From Microlunatus antarcticus (GTDB lineage: Bacteria; Actinomycetota; Actinomycetes; Propionibacteriales; Propionibacteriaceae), in NCBI RefSeq assembly GCF_014193425.1, contig NZ_JACHZG010000004.1:1-37872 (forward strand): a stretch of DNA of 37,872 bases. The letters run 5' to 3'. Both the position numbers and the translations under genes were made by a program. Of this stretch, positions 7,384 through 14,540 are shown one piece after another. Numbering within the stretch: position 1 is the first letter of the stretch; the number at the start of each line of letters is the position of its first letter. Under the pieces are notes generated by a model. The model did no database searches. It was not told the origin of the DNA and saw only the letters and a list, made by a program, of their open reading frames with translations.

Positions 7384-7752
7384 TCAGCCGTAGCCGAGCG
7401 CGTGCAGCCGATCGTCGTCGATCCCGAAGTGGTGGGCGATCTCGTGCACGACGGTGATGTGCACCTCCTCGACCACCTCGTCGTACGAGTGGCAGATCGC
7501 CAGGATCGGCTCGCGGAAGATGTAGATCCGGTCGGGCAGGACGGCCGAGTAGAACTCGCCGCGCTCGGTCAGCGGGATGCCCTCGTACAGGCCGAGCAGG
7601 TCGGCCGGACCGTCGGACGGCGGGCGGTCCTCGACGAGGACGACGCAGTTGTCCATCAGGTTCGCCAGCTCCGGCGGCACCTGGTCGAGCGCGAGCGAGA
7701 CGAGCTCCTCGAACTGGGCCTCGTCGACGGCCACGAGCGGGTCGGGGTCCAT
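7384..7752 (-). CDS. Zincin-like metallopeptidase family protein
   Basis: The protein has 122 residues from ATG 7752. It contains the metzincin-like zinc motif HEIAHHFGIDD near its end (HExxH, with a following Asp in place of a third ligand). It also has the conserved block FYSAVLPDRIYIFREPILAICHSYDEVVEEVHITVVHEIAHHFG (residues about 71-113). This is the small cytoplasmic metallopeptidase family (DUF1025/MMP-like) widespread in actinobacteria. No signal peptide. Natural substrates are unknown. It converges with the DUF202 operon and is divergent from the SH3b gene. Confidence 0.9.
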   Translation of the reverse strand: MDPDPLVAVDEAQFEELVSLALDQVPPELANLMDNCVVLVEDRPPSDGPADLLGLYEGIPLTERGEFYSAVLPDRIYIFREPILAICHSYDEVVEEVHITVVHEIAHHFGIDDDRLHALGYG

Positions 7753-7880
7753 GCCCCGAGCGTACGAGGCCTGGTGAGAGCCAGATGGCCCCAGCGCGAA
7801 CACCGAATGACACGCGTGACATTACCGCGAGGTTGTCCGCGTGTCGGCTTGCAAAGTCTCGACCTCAAGTACTCACACCC

Positions 7881-7910
7881 TTGCTGGGACACCTGAGACG
7901 TGGTTAAAGT
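7881..7910 (+). promoter_or_regulatory. Candidate promoter of the SH3b protein gene
   Basis: TTGCTG (7881-7886), an 18-bp spacer and TAAAGT (7905-7910) form an acceptable sigma-A promoter. It would give a leader of about 100 nt before ATG 8020. The rest of the 267-bp gap between the divergent genes shows no recognisable riboswitch. Confidence 0.4.
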
Positions 7911-8019
7911 CCTGCGCAGTTTGTGGTTGTTGTGACTCGAGTGACCGGAGTTCTGGTCGCTGCACGTCGACCCGGACGACCCAGAAGCAGCACTCGGGAT
8001 CGACGGAGGAACCCCCCAC

Positions 8020-9348
8020 ATGCGTTCGACCCTGATTCGCGCCGTCCTGGTCGCGGTCCTCTCCATCACCACGACCATCGGTCTGATGAGCTCTGGCGTC
8101 GCGACCGCGAGCACGCCGGTCACCTCGACGACCGAGCTGAACGTGCGCGCGAAGCCGAGCACCAGCGCCAAGATCGTCGGCGCGCTGCACCGCGGGCAGA
8201 CGGTGAAGTCGACCAGCGAGAGCAACGGCTGGACCAAGATCACCTTCAAGGGCAAGACCGCGTACGTCTCCAGCCGCTACGTCACGAAGGGCGAGGACCA
8301 GCCGGCCGGGGACGACGTCGGCAAGGGCGAGACCCGGACGACGACCACGCAGGTCAACCTCCGCGAGGGGCCGGGGCTGACCGAGGACGTCATCACCGTC
8401 CTCGACGAGGGCACCGAGGTCACCCAGACCGGCAAGACCTCCAAGGGCTGGACCGAGGTCACGGTCGACTCGGAGAACGGCTGGGTCAGCACCCAGTACC
8501 TGACCGACGCCAAGGACGGCCTGCCCGAGGTCACCGGCACCCGCAAGGCGACGGCGGACCTGAGCGTGCGGGCCACGAGCGACGAGGACAGCAAGGTCAT
8601 CGGGCTCGCCCGTAAGGGCAGCAAGGTCTCGATCACGGGGACGACCAAGAACTCCCGCGCCCAGATCATCTACGACGGCGCCGTCGGCTGGGTCCTGGCG
8701 AAGTACCTGTCGAACGGCGACACCGACGAGCCCACCGCGCCGCCCCTGCCCGCCGTCACCGGCTCCCGTTACGCCACGGCCGACCTGACCATCCGCACGA
8801 CCAGCGGCAGCGACTTCAAGGACCTCGGCGACATCCCCGAGGGCACGAAGCTCAGCATCACCGGCGTCACCGAGAACAAGCGGGCCCAGATCATCTGGGA
8901 CGGCGCCGTCCGCTGGGTCACGGCCCAGTACCTGTCGAAGACGAAGCCCTCCAGCGGCGGCGGCAGCACCGCCGGCTCGACCAAGGGCCTGAAGCCGAAC
9001 GGCGTCAAGGTGCTGAACGCGGTGCGCAAGAACTTCCCGCAGATCAAGACGATCGGCACGGTGCGCCCCGACGCTCTGCCGGACCACCCGTCGGGCCGCG
9101 CCCTGGACCTGATGATCCCGAACTACAAGTCGAAGGCGGGCAAGCAGCTCGGCCACAACCTCTCCCGCTGGCTCCAGAAGAACCAGAAGGACCTCGGCAT
9201 CAACTACATCATCTGGGACCAGCACATCTGGAACGTGCAGCGCAGCAGCCAGGGCTGGCGTTCCATGGCCAGCCGCGGCAGCGACAGCGCCAACCACAAG
9301 AACCACGTCCACGTCACGGTGCTGGCCAAGGGGTACGCGCCGATCTGA
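8020..9348 (+). CDS. Secreted four-SH3b protein with LAS-type peptidase-like C-terminus
   Basis: The 442-residue protein has a Sec signal peptide (MRSTLIRAVLVAVLSITTTI..., cleaved near residue 31). Four bacterial SH3 repeats follow at about 35-80, 107-167, 172-236 and 245-310, each with a version of LNVRAKPSTSAKIVGALHRG and WTKI...AYVSSRYV. A glycine/serine linker leads to a C-terminal domain of about 115 residues. That domain carries HPSGRALDLM (HxxGxAxD) and NHKNHVHVTV (HxH), the zinc-ligand spacing of LAS metallopeptidases such as VanY/MepA, in the ARB_07466-like form. The SH3b repeats should bind cell-wall peptide; the C-terminus may cleave peptidoglycan. Full catalytic competence is not certain. 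Monocistronic, followed by repeats and tRNA-Glu. Confidence 0.85.
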   Translation: MRSTLIRAVLVAVLSITTTIGLMSSGVATASTPVTSTTELNVRAKPSTSAKIVGALHRGQTVKSTSESNGWTKITFKGKTAYVSSRYVTKGEDQPAGDDVGKGETRTTTTQVNLREGPGLTEDVITVLDEGTEVTQTGKTSKGWTEVTVDSENGWVSTQYLTDAKDGLPEVTGTRKATADLSVRATSDEDSKVIGLARKGSKVSITGTTKNSRAQIIYDGAVGWVLAKYLSNGDTDEPTAPPLPAVTGSRYATADLTIRTTSGSDFKDLGDIPEGTKLSITGVTENKRAQIIWDGAVRWVTAQYLSKTKPSSGGGSTAGSTKGLKPNGVKVLNAVRKNFPQIKTIGTVRPDALPDHPSGRALDLMIPNYKSKAGKQLGHNLSRWLQKNQKDLGINYIIWDQHIWNVQRSSQGWRSMASRGSDSANHKNHVHVTVLAKGYAPI

Positions 9349-9380
9349 TCGGGACGTACGCCCGCCTGACCCCGTCGATC

Positions 9381-9459
9381 GCTCCCTGAGCTGTCGAACG
9401 CTCCCTGAGCCATCGAACGCCCCCTGAGGCGTCGAGCGCTCCCTGAGCTGGTCGAAGGG
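9381..9459. repeat. Four tandem degenerate CTCCCTGAGC-TCGAA repeats
   Basis: Units of about 19 bp start at 9381, 9399, 9418 and 9437, each a variant of CGCTCCCTGAGCTNGTCGAA. The last continues into GGGCCCCGGAGGGGTTGGC, matching the extension of the copy at 9822-9861. The units are contiguous with no unique spacers, so this is not a CRISPR array. It is a dispersed repeat family that is multiplied here upstream of tRNA-Glu. Confidence 0.85.
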
Positions 9460-9551
9460 CCCCGGAGGGGTTGGCGTCACCTAGAGCAGGGCCGCCCGGC
9501 AACGTCGCCGTGCGGCCCGTACGGCGGTAGCATCGGGGTGCCAGAACACGA

Positions 9552-9627
9552 GTCCCCATCGTCTAGCGGCCTAGGACTCCGCCCTTTCAAGGCGGCAGCG
9601 CGGGTTCGAATCCCGTTGGGGGTACCA
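9552..9627 (+). tRNA. tRNA-Glu (anticodon UUC), integration target
   Basis: The acceptor 5' strand GTCCCCA (9552-9558) pairs with TGGGGGT (9617-9623) with wobble pairs at 1:72 and 2:71. The anticodon loop CTTTCAA gives anticodon UUC, and the T-loop is TTCGAAT. Discriminator A is at 9624 and CCA is encoded at 9625-9627. From 9584 onward the sequence is duplicated at 19346, so the 3' half of this gene was supplied by the integrated element. Compared with the displaced copy it has G instead of A at 9600, making T-stem pair 49:65 a G-U wobble. Confidence 0.93.
9584..9627 (+). repeat. attL core (tRNA-Glu 3' end)
   Basis: The 40 bp from CTTTCAAGGCGGCAGC to TTGGGGGT match 19346-19385 except G9600 versus A19362. 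Identity resumes for CCA after the differing discriminator (A9624 versus C19386). Crossover by the tyrosine recombinase is expected within the anticodon-to-T-arm segment. Confidence 0.9.
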
Positions 9628-9648
9628 CCTCAAGCGCCCTCTCACTAG

Positions 9649-9720
9649 GCGCGATACCCGCGCGATATCGAGTCTGGCTATGCGTCCACCTCGATTTGGG
9701 CACCATTTGGGCACATGAGG
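9649..9720 (+). promoter_or_regulatory. Probable recombinase/excisionase arm sites next to attL
   Basis: Two direct copies of GCGCGATA (9649-9656 and 9660-9667) are offset by 11 bp, one helical turn. Further in, TGGGCACCATTTGGGCAC (9697-9714) contains two TTGGGCAC-type units. The same double unit recurs near the other end at 19197-19220 with three differences in 24 bp. Placement at both ends suggests arm-type Int or Xis binding sites. Confidence 0.5.
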
Positions 9721-9821
9721 ACGCAACTTCCTGCCGCGCGCCAGCCCACCTCGCGCGCACGAAACGGCCTGAACGCCCCCTAATCTCGTCGGAGCGTGGC
9801 CAACGCCCCCTCAGCCCAGAA

Positions 9822-9861
9822 CGCTCCCTGAGCTTGTCGAAGGGCCTCGAAGAGGTTGGCT
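9822..9861. repeat. Dispersed CTGAGCTTGTCGAAGGG repeat copy
   Basis: CGCTCCCTGAGCTTGTCGAA and the following GGGCCTCGAAGAGGTTGGC match the last tandem unit at 9437-9476. Copies therefore lie on both sides of tRNA-Glu, one outside and one inside the element. Its 3' part can form a short CCTC-GAA-GAGG hairpin. Confidence 0.75.
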
Positions 9862-9870
9862 TCGCTCCCC

Positions 9871-9898
9871 CGCGCAGCGAGCGCACAACCGCTGCGCG
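9871..9898. other. Strong hairpin upstream of the excisionase gene
   Basis: CGCGCAGCG (9871-9879) and CGCTGCGCG (9890-9898) form a perfect 9-bp stem with a 10-nt loop. No U-tract follows. A TTGACA hexamer lies downstream at 9912-9917 without a convincing -10. The hairpin may insulate the xis-int unit from tRNA-side transcription. Apart from this, the 340-bp gap 9628-9967 holds only the arm sites and the repeat copy. Confidence 0.5.
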
Positions 9899-9967
9899 AC
9901 GCCTAAGAACGTTGACAGCCGCCGACGCTCGACAGGGCACCAGGGCTGCCAGACGAGGGGGAACGTC

Positions 9968-10162
9968 GTGCCGGGTGACGTCGAGCGTCTGCTCACGATC
10001 GTCGAGCTGTCCGAGATGCTCGGCATCCCCGTCGACACCCTGTACGGCTGGCGCCACCGTGGCGAGGGGCCACAGGGCTACCGCATCGGCCGGCACGTGC
10101 GCTACCGGCGCTCCACCGTCGAAGTCTGGCTCGAGGGACGGCTCGACCCAGCCCGGCGTTGA
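9968..10162 (+). CDS. Excisionase-like helix-turn-helix protein
   Basis: The 64-residue protein runs from GTG 9968 (preceded by GAGGGGGAAC). LLTIVELSEMLGIPVDTLYG is a MerR/AlpA-type winged helix, followed by WRHRGEGPQGYRIGRHVRYRRSTVEVWLEG. This is the standard excisionase or HTH_17 form found directly upstream of actinobacterial tyrosine integrases. It should bind attP arm DNA and bias recombination toward excision. Its stop is 6 bp before the integrase start, so they form one operon. Confidence 0.88.
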   Translation: MPGDVERLLTIVELSEMLGIPVDTLYGWRHRGEGPQGYRIGRHVRYRRSTVEVWLEGRLDPARR

Positions 10163-10168
10163 CGTCTG

Positions 10169-11281
10169 ATGGCCAGCATCGAGCGGCGCCGCGGCCAGCG
10201 ACGCGATACGAGCGGCCGGCTGCGGGAGGTCGTCCACTACCGGGTCCGCTACAAGGACTCGCGCGGGCACAACCACAGCGAGACGTTCCCCCGCCTCGTC
10301 GACGCGGAGCGTCGCCGGGTGGAGATCGCGCACGAACTGACGACGGGCACCTGGCACGACCGCCACCGCGGTGACGTGACCCTTCGCGCTTGGGTCGCGG
10401 ACTGGCTGCCGAGCCGGCACGACCTGCGGGCGACGACCCAGGTCCGGCTCGAGGTGACGATGAAGAACCAGGTCCTCCCCCGCTTCGGCGCCACAGCTCT
10501 GAACGACATCACCAACAGCGACGTCCGTCGCTGGGTCATCGAGCTCATGGCCTCGGGCTTGTCCGCGGCCACGACGCGCAAGGCCGTCTTCGCCCTCCGG
10601 CAGGCGCTTGAGTCTGCCGTCGCGGACCAGCGGATCATGCACAACGTCGCCCTCGCCGTTCCTCTGCCGTCAGAGCGGTCGAAGCCGGCTCGGTACCTCT
10701 CCCAGACCGAGGTCGAACGCTTGGCCGCGGAAGTTCCCCCACGTGACCGAGCCCTGATCCTCGTGGGGGCGTACGCCGGGCTGCGCTGGGGCGAAGCCGC
10801 CGGACTACGGCGTCAGGACATCGATCCGCTGCGCTCTCGTATCAGGGTCACCGGGACTGCGGTCGAGCTACGGGGTCACGTCACCCTCGACAACGAACCG
10901 AAGACCTCACGCTCGAAGCGAACCATCCCCGTGGCGCGCGGAGTGATGCGTCGGATCGAGCAGCACCTCGACGAGCACGTCGAAACCTCGAGCGACAGCC
11001 TGGTCTTCACCGCACCGGCCGGTGGACCGCTCTTCCGAGCCTGGGGTCAGAAGGTCCTCCAACCCGCCGTCTGCAGCGCAGGACTGCCAGGCATCACCTT
11101 CCACGGCCTGCGGCACAGCTTCGTCGCGATCATGGTCGCCGCCGGCTGCAACGTACGGGAGGTGTCCGAGTGGGCGGGCCACAACAGCGTGGCCTTCACG
11201 TTGACCCGGTACGGCGGTCTCTTCGACGACGGGACCGACCAGGCGATCGACCGCCTCGACGCTCTCTTGGGGCCGATGTGA
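10169..11281 (+). CDS. Tyrosine recombinase (integrase)
   Basis: This 370-residue, full-length tyrosine recombinase has an N-terminal arm-binding region (residues about 20-65, VHYRVRYKDSRGHNHSETFP), a core-binding SAM-like domain (about 72-160) and a C-terminal catalytic domain. All catalytic residues are present: Arg206 (AGLRWGE), Lys245 (EPKTSRSK), His312/Arg315 (FHGLRHS), His338 (EWAGHNS) and nucleophile Tyr348 (LTRYGG). It should integrate and excise the element at tRNA-Glu. Nothing in the reading frame suggests decay, so the island may still be mobile. It starts 6 bp after the excisionase gene. Confidence 0.95.
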   Translation: MASIERRRGQRRDTSGRLREVVHYRVRYKDSRGHNHSETFPRLVDAERRRVEIAHELTTGTWHDRHRGDVTLRAWVADWLPSRHDLRATTQVRLEVTMKNQVLPRFGATALNDITNSDVRRWVIELMASGLSAATTRKAVFALRQALESAVADQRIMHNVALAVPLPSERSKPARYLSQTEVERLAAEVPPRDRALILVGAYAGLRWGEAAGLRRQDIDPLRSRIRVTGTAVELRGHVTLDNEPKTSRSKRTIPVARGVMRRIEQHLDEHVETSSDSLVFTAPAGGPLFRAWGQKVLQPAVCSAGLPGITFHGLRHSFVAIMVAAGCNVREVSEWAGHNSVAFTLTRYGGLFDDGTDQAIDRLDALLGPM

Positions 11282-11823
11282 TGATCAAAAGGTTCGACGG
11301 AGAGTCGCGGGGCACGTTCCCTCAGAAGATCCTCAGGCGCCCCCTGCAGGTGGAGGGCTAATCCAAATGAGTCCGGAGCTCCTACTGTGCAGGCAGGAGC
11401 CCCTTCTAGTCCGTAGACCGATCTGACATTCTCGCGACAAGGTAGAACACTGGTCAAGACTGGTTTGCGTCCGGCTACGACTGCCCCGGGATGCAAACTA
11501 GATCCAGCTGCGTTGATGTCAGCGTTGCTGTCAAAGCCGCCACTGGCACCAGCCGCGAACGCCGCCCTTCCCGCAGATGCCCACCCCGTCGCAGCCGAGC
11601 CGACAACAACGACGGCGCCCCTGGTGGTGGAGCCCTTCGACGGCGTAGAGGACATGGTCTGGGCGATCGGCCACCTGTTGGTTACGTCGGTCAATCAGGT
11701 GAAGATGCTCGATCCTGACGGCACAATCCTTAAAGCCGTACTCGACTAGCGCGACATCTAGGTCTGCCGAAGGTTCCGATCACAGGACCGACGATTGCGC
11801 CTACCAGCAGTGTGCGGGGCGTG
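11282..11823. other. Low-coding stretch after the integrase
   Basis: No convincing gene is seen over 540 bp. An ATG overlapping the integrase stop (TGATG, 11279-11283) opens a 26-codon frame ending at 11361. A hairpin with a 7-of-8 stem (11376-11383 with 11395-11402) may end the integrase transcript. A frame from ATG 11516 to 11749 would encode 77 residues ending VEDMVWAIGHLLVTSVNQVKMLDPDGTILKAVLD. It has no clear ribosome site or family, and is kept only as a weak candidate. Confidence 0.4.
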
Positions 11824-12036
11824 ATGGGCGTTCTGACTGACCACGCTAGCTGCCCTGAGTCGTCGCCCTCTGAGGTGCTCAGGAGGGGACACTTGGGACG
11901 TGTCACTCCATCGGGCAGCACCTTGAAGCACGGAGGCAGCTCTCTCCGCTTTCGATCCCCAGGGGAGCGCGCTCTGTGGGTGTTGGGTATAGCCGCTGGG
12001 CCCGCTGTGCTCTGGGCTCTGGGAGCTGGGCTCTAG
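11824..12036 (+). pseudogene. Upstream fragment of an amber-interrupted membrane protein
   Basis: A frame from about ATG 11824 ends at TAG 12034-12036 with a hydrophobic helix (ALWVLGIAAGPAVLWALGAGL). The reading frame continues in phase beyond the TAG with ALAQVLGWPLWVRV, into the next gene's MLAALAALAVVAATEI helix. Together they would make one protein with two adjacent transmembrane helices. Either a nonsense mutation split an ancestral gene, or the upstream part is not coding. The region around the stop is rich in GCTCTGG repeats, which could favour sequence change. The start is uncertain. Confidence 0.4.
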
Positions 12037-12078
12037 GCTCTGGCACAGGTTCTTGGCTGGCCACTCTGGGTACGCGTG

Positions 12079-12309
12079 ATGCTTGCTGCGCTCGCAGCTC
12101 TGGCTGTGGTGGCGGCTACCGAGATTCGACTGCGGCTTGCGGGGTTTGATGTCATCCGTATCTCAGTCGAACGAGTCCAATCAATCCAAGAGGGTCGCCT
12201 ACCCCTTGTTCGTGAACTCGAGTTAGCCGAAGAGGACGTGACAATGAAAGCCGCCCAGTGGGGACGCCGCACCATCTTCTTCCGCCGCCGCCCCCAGGAC
12301 CTGACATGA
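12079..12309 (+). CDS. Small membrane-anchored protein coupled to the HEPN gene
   Basis: The 76-residue protein (ATG 12079; GTG 12076 also possible) has one N-terminal transmembrane helix (MLAALAALAVVAATEIRLRL) and a charged helical tail (VERVQSIQEGRLPLVRELELAEEDVTMKAAQWGRR). Its stop overlaps the start of the HEPN nuclease gene (ATGA, 12306-12309), so the two are co-translated. That placement suggests a partner, membrane tether or regulator of the nuclease. No family is recognised. The same frame extends upstream through an amber codon at 12034, so this may be the surviving C-terminal part of a two-helix protein. Confidence 0.55.
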   Translation: MLAALAALAVVAATEIRLRLAGFDVIRISVERVQSIQEGRLPLVRELELAEEDVTMKAAQWGRRTIFFRRRPQDLT

Positions 12310-13757
12310 CAAGCCCGAGCCCGCTCAAGCTGACTCTCGAGCCCGGCGAGTTCGACTGCCAGGCTGAACTGCCCTATCCCGACGGCACCGCCGCCCGGCT
12401 CAACGGCCGCCTCCGGCTCTCCGCGGACGGGCGGCCCGAACTCGCCCTCTACGGCGCCATCCCGGCCGAGTTCCACATCAACGACAGCAACGGCGAGATG
12501 TGGCAGGACTTCCCGCAGACCAGCTACCGCCCCAGCCTCCAGGTCGATCTGGTCAACGGCCGCGAGGTACTGCTGATCGACTGCAAGATCACCTTCTGGA
12601 TCGAACGAGCCCTGATCGTCGGCACGATCGCCGTCGTCGGGATGCCCGGGAACTTCACCGGCACCGACCCCTGGCTGTTCGACGGCCTCCAGCTTCAGAT
12701 CACCGGCTGCGACGCCGTCATCGCGCCGTCACCGCTGGCCCAGGTGAAGCAGCCGCAGACCAAGGAGATCAACAAGCCGTTTGAATGGGCCGTCATCGAA
12801 CGGCTCCCGCGCGAGACCGTCTCCGCCGACAACGACGCCGAGGTGTCGTCCGGCTGGCACAACTCGTTCTCATTCCCCAACGGCTACCAGCACAGGGTCG
12901 CATTCAGCCCGGTCATCGACGTCAATCTGCAGCAGCCCGTCGACCTACCCACCCTCGCCAAGCAGTGGATCCACCCGCTGCACCGCATCATCGGGCTCTC
13001 CACCGGTCGGGACGAGAAGATCACCTACCTCGGCCTGCGCCCGACCGGAAACGAGGACCGCGTTCTCCAGGCGTTCGGGGTGAACCTTGTCCAGCAGCCC
13101 TACGCCGCGGACCACAACGAGATCATGCGCACCAGGCGTGCCTTCCAGTGCTACGGCGACGACAACCCAACGCTGCTGCAGCTCTGTCGTGGATGGCAGC
13201 AGGCCGAGGCCGGCGACCACCCGCTGATCGCCACCCTGGCCGCGTTCATGTTCTTGCCCCGCCTCCAGCCCAGGCCGCGGTTCCTGCTGCTCGTTCAGGC
13301 CCTCGAGGGCATGCACGGGCACGAGCATGCCGGCGCGATCGCCGACCGTGAGGAGCAGCACCTCAAGGAACGAGGCGCGGCCCTCGCCGCAGTCAAGACG
13401 GCCGACTTCGACCCGGCGGTGAGAAAGTTCATCAAGGACAACCTGTCCAAACGGCCGATCACCAGCCTCGAGCCCGCGCTCCGCAGCGCCGTCGAGACGC
13501 TGCCCGACGACCTCGGGCCACGGCTGGCTGACCTCGCACTCGTCGACGAGGTGAAGGCCAGCGACGACAAGGTGAAGAACTGGGCCGAGGCCCTGCGTGT
13601 CGTCCGTAACGGCCTCTCCCACGGCAGCCGCACCTGGCCGGCTCATCTCCTTGCGCCCGCCGCAGACCTACTCGACCAGATCGCCCGCGCGCACCTCATG
13701 CGGGTCATCGGCTGCACAACCAACGCCCTGCACACCGTGCTGAACCCCGACGCCTGA
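12306..13757 (+). CDS. HEPN-domain ribonuclease, ApeA-like architecture
   Basis: The 483-residue protein has a beta-rich N-terminal half (about 1-290: LEPGEFDCQAELPY, LTGYDAV-type strands, FSPVIDVNL) and an alpha-helical C-terminal third. The C-terminal part has PRFLLLVQALEGMHGHEHAG at about 335-355 and ends with WAEALRVVRNGLSHGSR. R434-N-G-L-S-H439 fits the HEPN RNase catalytic motif Rx4-6H. This two-part plan, including the QALE block, resembles ApeA-type abortive-infection proteins, in which the N-terminal domain senses and the HEPN domain cleaves RNA. Membership is inferred from motif and layout, not from a search. It is co-translated with a small membrane protein upstream, and a 74-residue gene begins 23 bp downstream. 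Likely cytoplasmic, acting on tRNA or mRNA during infection. Confidence 0.72.
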   Translation: MTSPSPLKLTLEPGEFDCQAELPYPDGTAARLNGRLRLSADGRPELALYGAIPAEFHINDSNGEMWQDFPQTSYRPSLQVDLVNGREVLLIDCKITFWIERALIVGTIAVVGMPGNFTGTDPWLFDGLQLQITGCDAVIAPSPLAQVKQPQTKEINKPFEWAVIERLPRETVSADNDAEVSSGWHNSFSFPNGYQHRVAFSPVIDVNLQQPVDLPTLAKQWIHPLHRIIGLSTGRDEKITYLGLRPTGNEDRVLQAFGVNLVQQPYAADHNEIMRTRRAFQCYGDDNPTLLQLCRGWQQAEAGDHPLIATLAAFMFLPRLQPRPRFLLLVQALEGMHGHEHAGAIADREEQHLKERGAALAAVKTADFDPAVRKFIKDNLSKRPITSLEPALRSAVETLPDDLGPRLADLALVDEVKASDDKVKNWAEALRVVRNGLSHGSRTWPAHLLAPAADLLDQIARAHLMRVIGCTTNALHTVLNPDA

Positions 13758-13780
13758 CCACCCAGAACAAGGAGAACCTG

Positions 13781-14005
13781 ATGTTACTGCAGTGCCAGAT
13801 TCCAGAAGACTGCTCGCCCGACTACCTGCTCAGCCTGATCCCACCCGCACGCGGCGCGTGGCTGGACCGCCGGCTCGCCGGCACCGGTCTCGTGGTCCGG
13901 TCCAACGGCAGCGACCACGACCGCCAGCTCGCCCGCGACGAGATCCAGGCCGCGCTGGCCCAGGCCAACAGCCTGACCACCACCATCGAGCTGCGCGAGG
14001 CCTGA
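13781..14005 (+). CDS. Small hypothetical protein in the HEPN cassette
   Basis: The 74-residue protein has an excellent ribosome site (AAGGAG, 6 nt before ATG 13781). Sequence landmarks are CQIPEDCSPDYLLSLIPPARG and an acidic, alanine-rich C-terminal helix (ARDEIQAALAQANSLTTTIELRE). No family is recognised. It lies 23 bp after the HEPN nuclease and 5 bp before a membrane-anchored protein, so it is part of the same operon. Its size and place would suit an immunity or antitoxin-like partner, but nothing in the sequence proves that. Confidence 0.65.
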   Translation: MLLQCQIPEDCSPDYLLSLIPPARGAWLDRRLAGTGLVVRSNGSDHDRQLARDEIQAALAQANSLTTTIELREA

Positions 14006-14010
14006 TCCAG

Positions 14011-14403
14011 ATGGACTGGTCAGATCTGGTGACCGCAGGTGTCTCCGCCGTCCTCGGGCTCCTCGGCGGAGCGGTCAGCGGAGACATCGTCGCCAGACGC
14101 CAGTTCCGCCGGCAGCAGCGAGCCGAAGCTGAGGCCAAGCTGGCGGACTGGACCTTCCGACCGTTGAGCACCGCCACCGCCGAGCTCCACAACACCGGTG
14201 ACGAGGCCGGGCGCAACGTCCAACTCGAGTGGGGGCCGCACGCTGGCGGGCGCCTGCACGCAGACACCATCGATGTGATCGACCCCGGCGAGTTTCGTCG
14301 GGTCGACGCTGGCCCAACGACCTCCGATCGTGTCGTCACGGTCCGCTGGCAGCGCCCGGACGGCACCGCCTGCTTCTGCACACGAGAGATACCCCGCCGC
14401 TGA
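14011..14403 (+). CDS. Membrane-anchored protein with Ig-like beta domain
   Basis: The 130-residue protein runs from ATG 14011. Residues about 6-28 (LVTAGVSAVLGLLGGAVSGDIVA) form a transmembrane helix, followed by a basic/charged stretch (RRQFRRQQRAEAEAK). A beta domain of about 80 residues follows: ELHNTGDEAGRNVQLEW, IDPGEFRRVDAG, RVVTVRWQRPDG. The pattern N-x-G-x-x-A-x-N-V, then P-G, then V-x-W resembles the C-terminal domain of the DUF4062-like protein 2.3 kb downstream, a possible shared interaction module. Last gene of the HEPN cassette and convergent with the cyclase-like gene. Topology would place the beta domain in the cytoplasm (positive-inside rule). No known family name. Confidence 0.6.
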   Translation: MDWSDLVTAGVSAVLGLLGGAVSGDIVARRQFRRQQRAEAEAKLADWTFRPLSTATAELHNTGDEAGRNVQLEWGPHAGGRLHADTIDVIDPGEFRRVDAGPTTSDRVVTVRWQRPDGTACFCTREIPRR

Positions 14404-14540
14404 GCACGAGTGCGAGATTGGTTTCGCGCAGAGACATCTTGCCGAGCACGCATCCAGCCCTTGGCCTTTCAACCCGCGAACTACCCACATCCACTACTTG
14501 TATGGAAGTCAGACGTTTGGTAAGTCGCGGGCAATTGTGC

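Noticed and set aside
7753-8019. c-di-AMP (ydaO-type) riboswitch before the SH3b wall-hydrolase-like gene
   Set aside because: Such genes in actinobacteria often have one, but the expected conserved blocks could not be found here.
9381-9459. CRISPR-like array
   Set aside because: The units are contiguous and degenerate without unique spacers, and no cas genes are present.
11281-11361. 26-codon frame overlapping the integrase stop
   Set aside because: The TGATG overlap is suggestive, but the peptide has no recognisable feature and there is no independent support.
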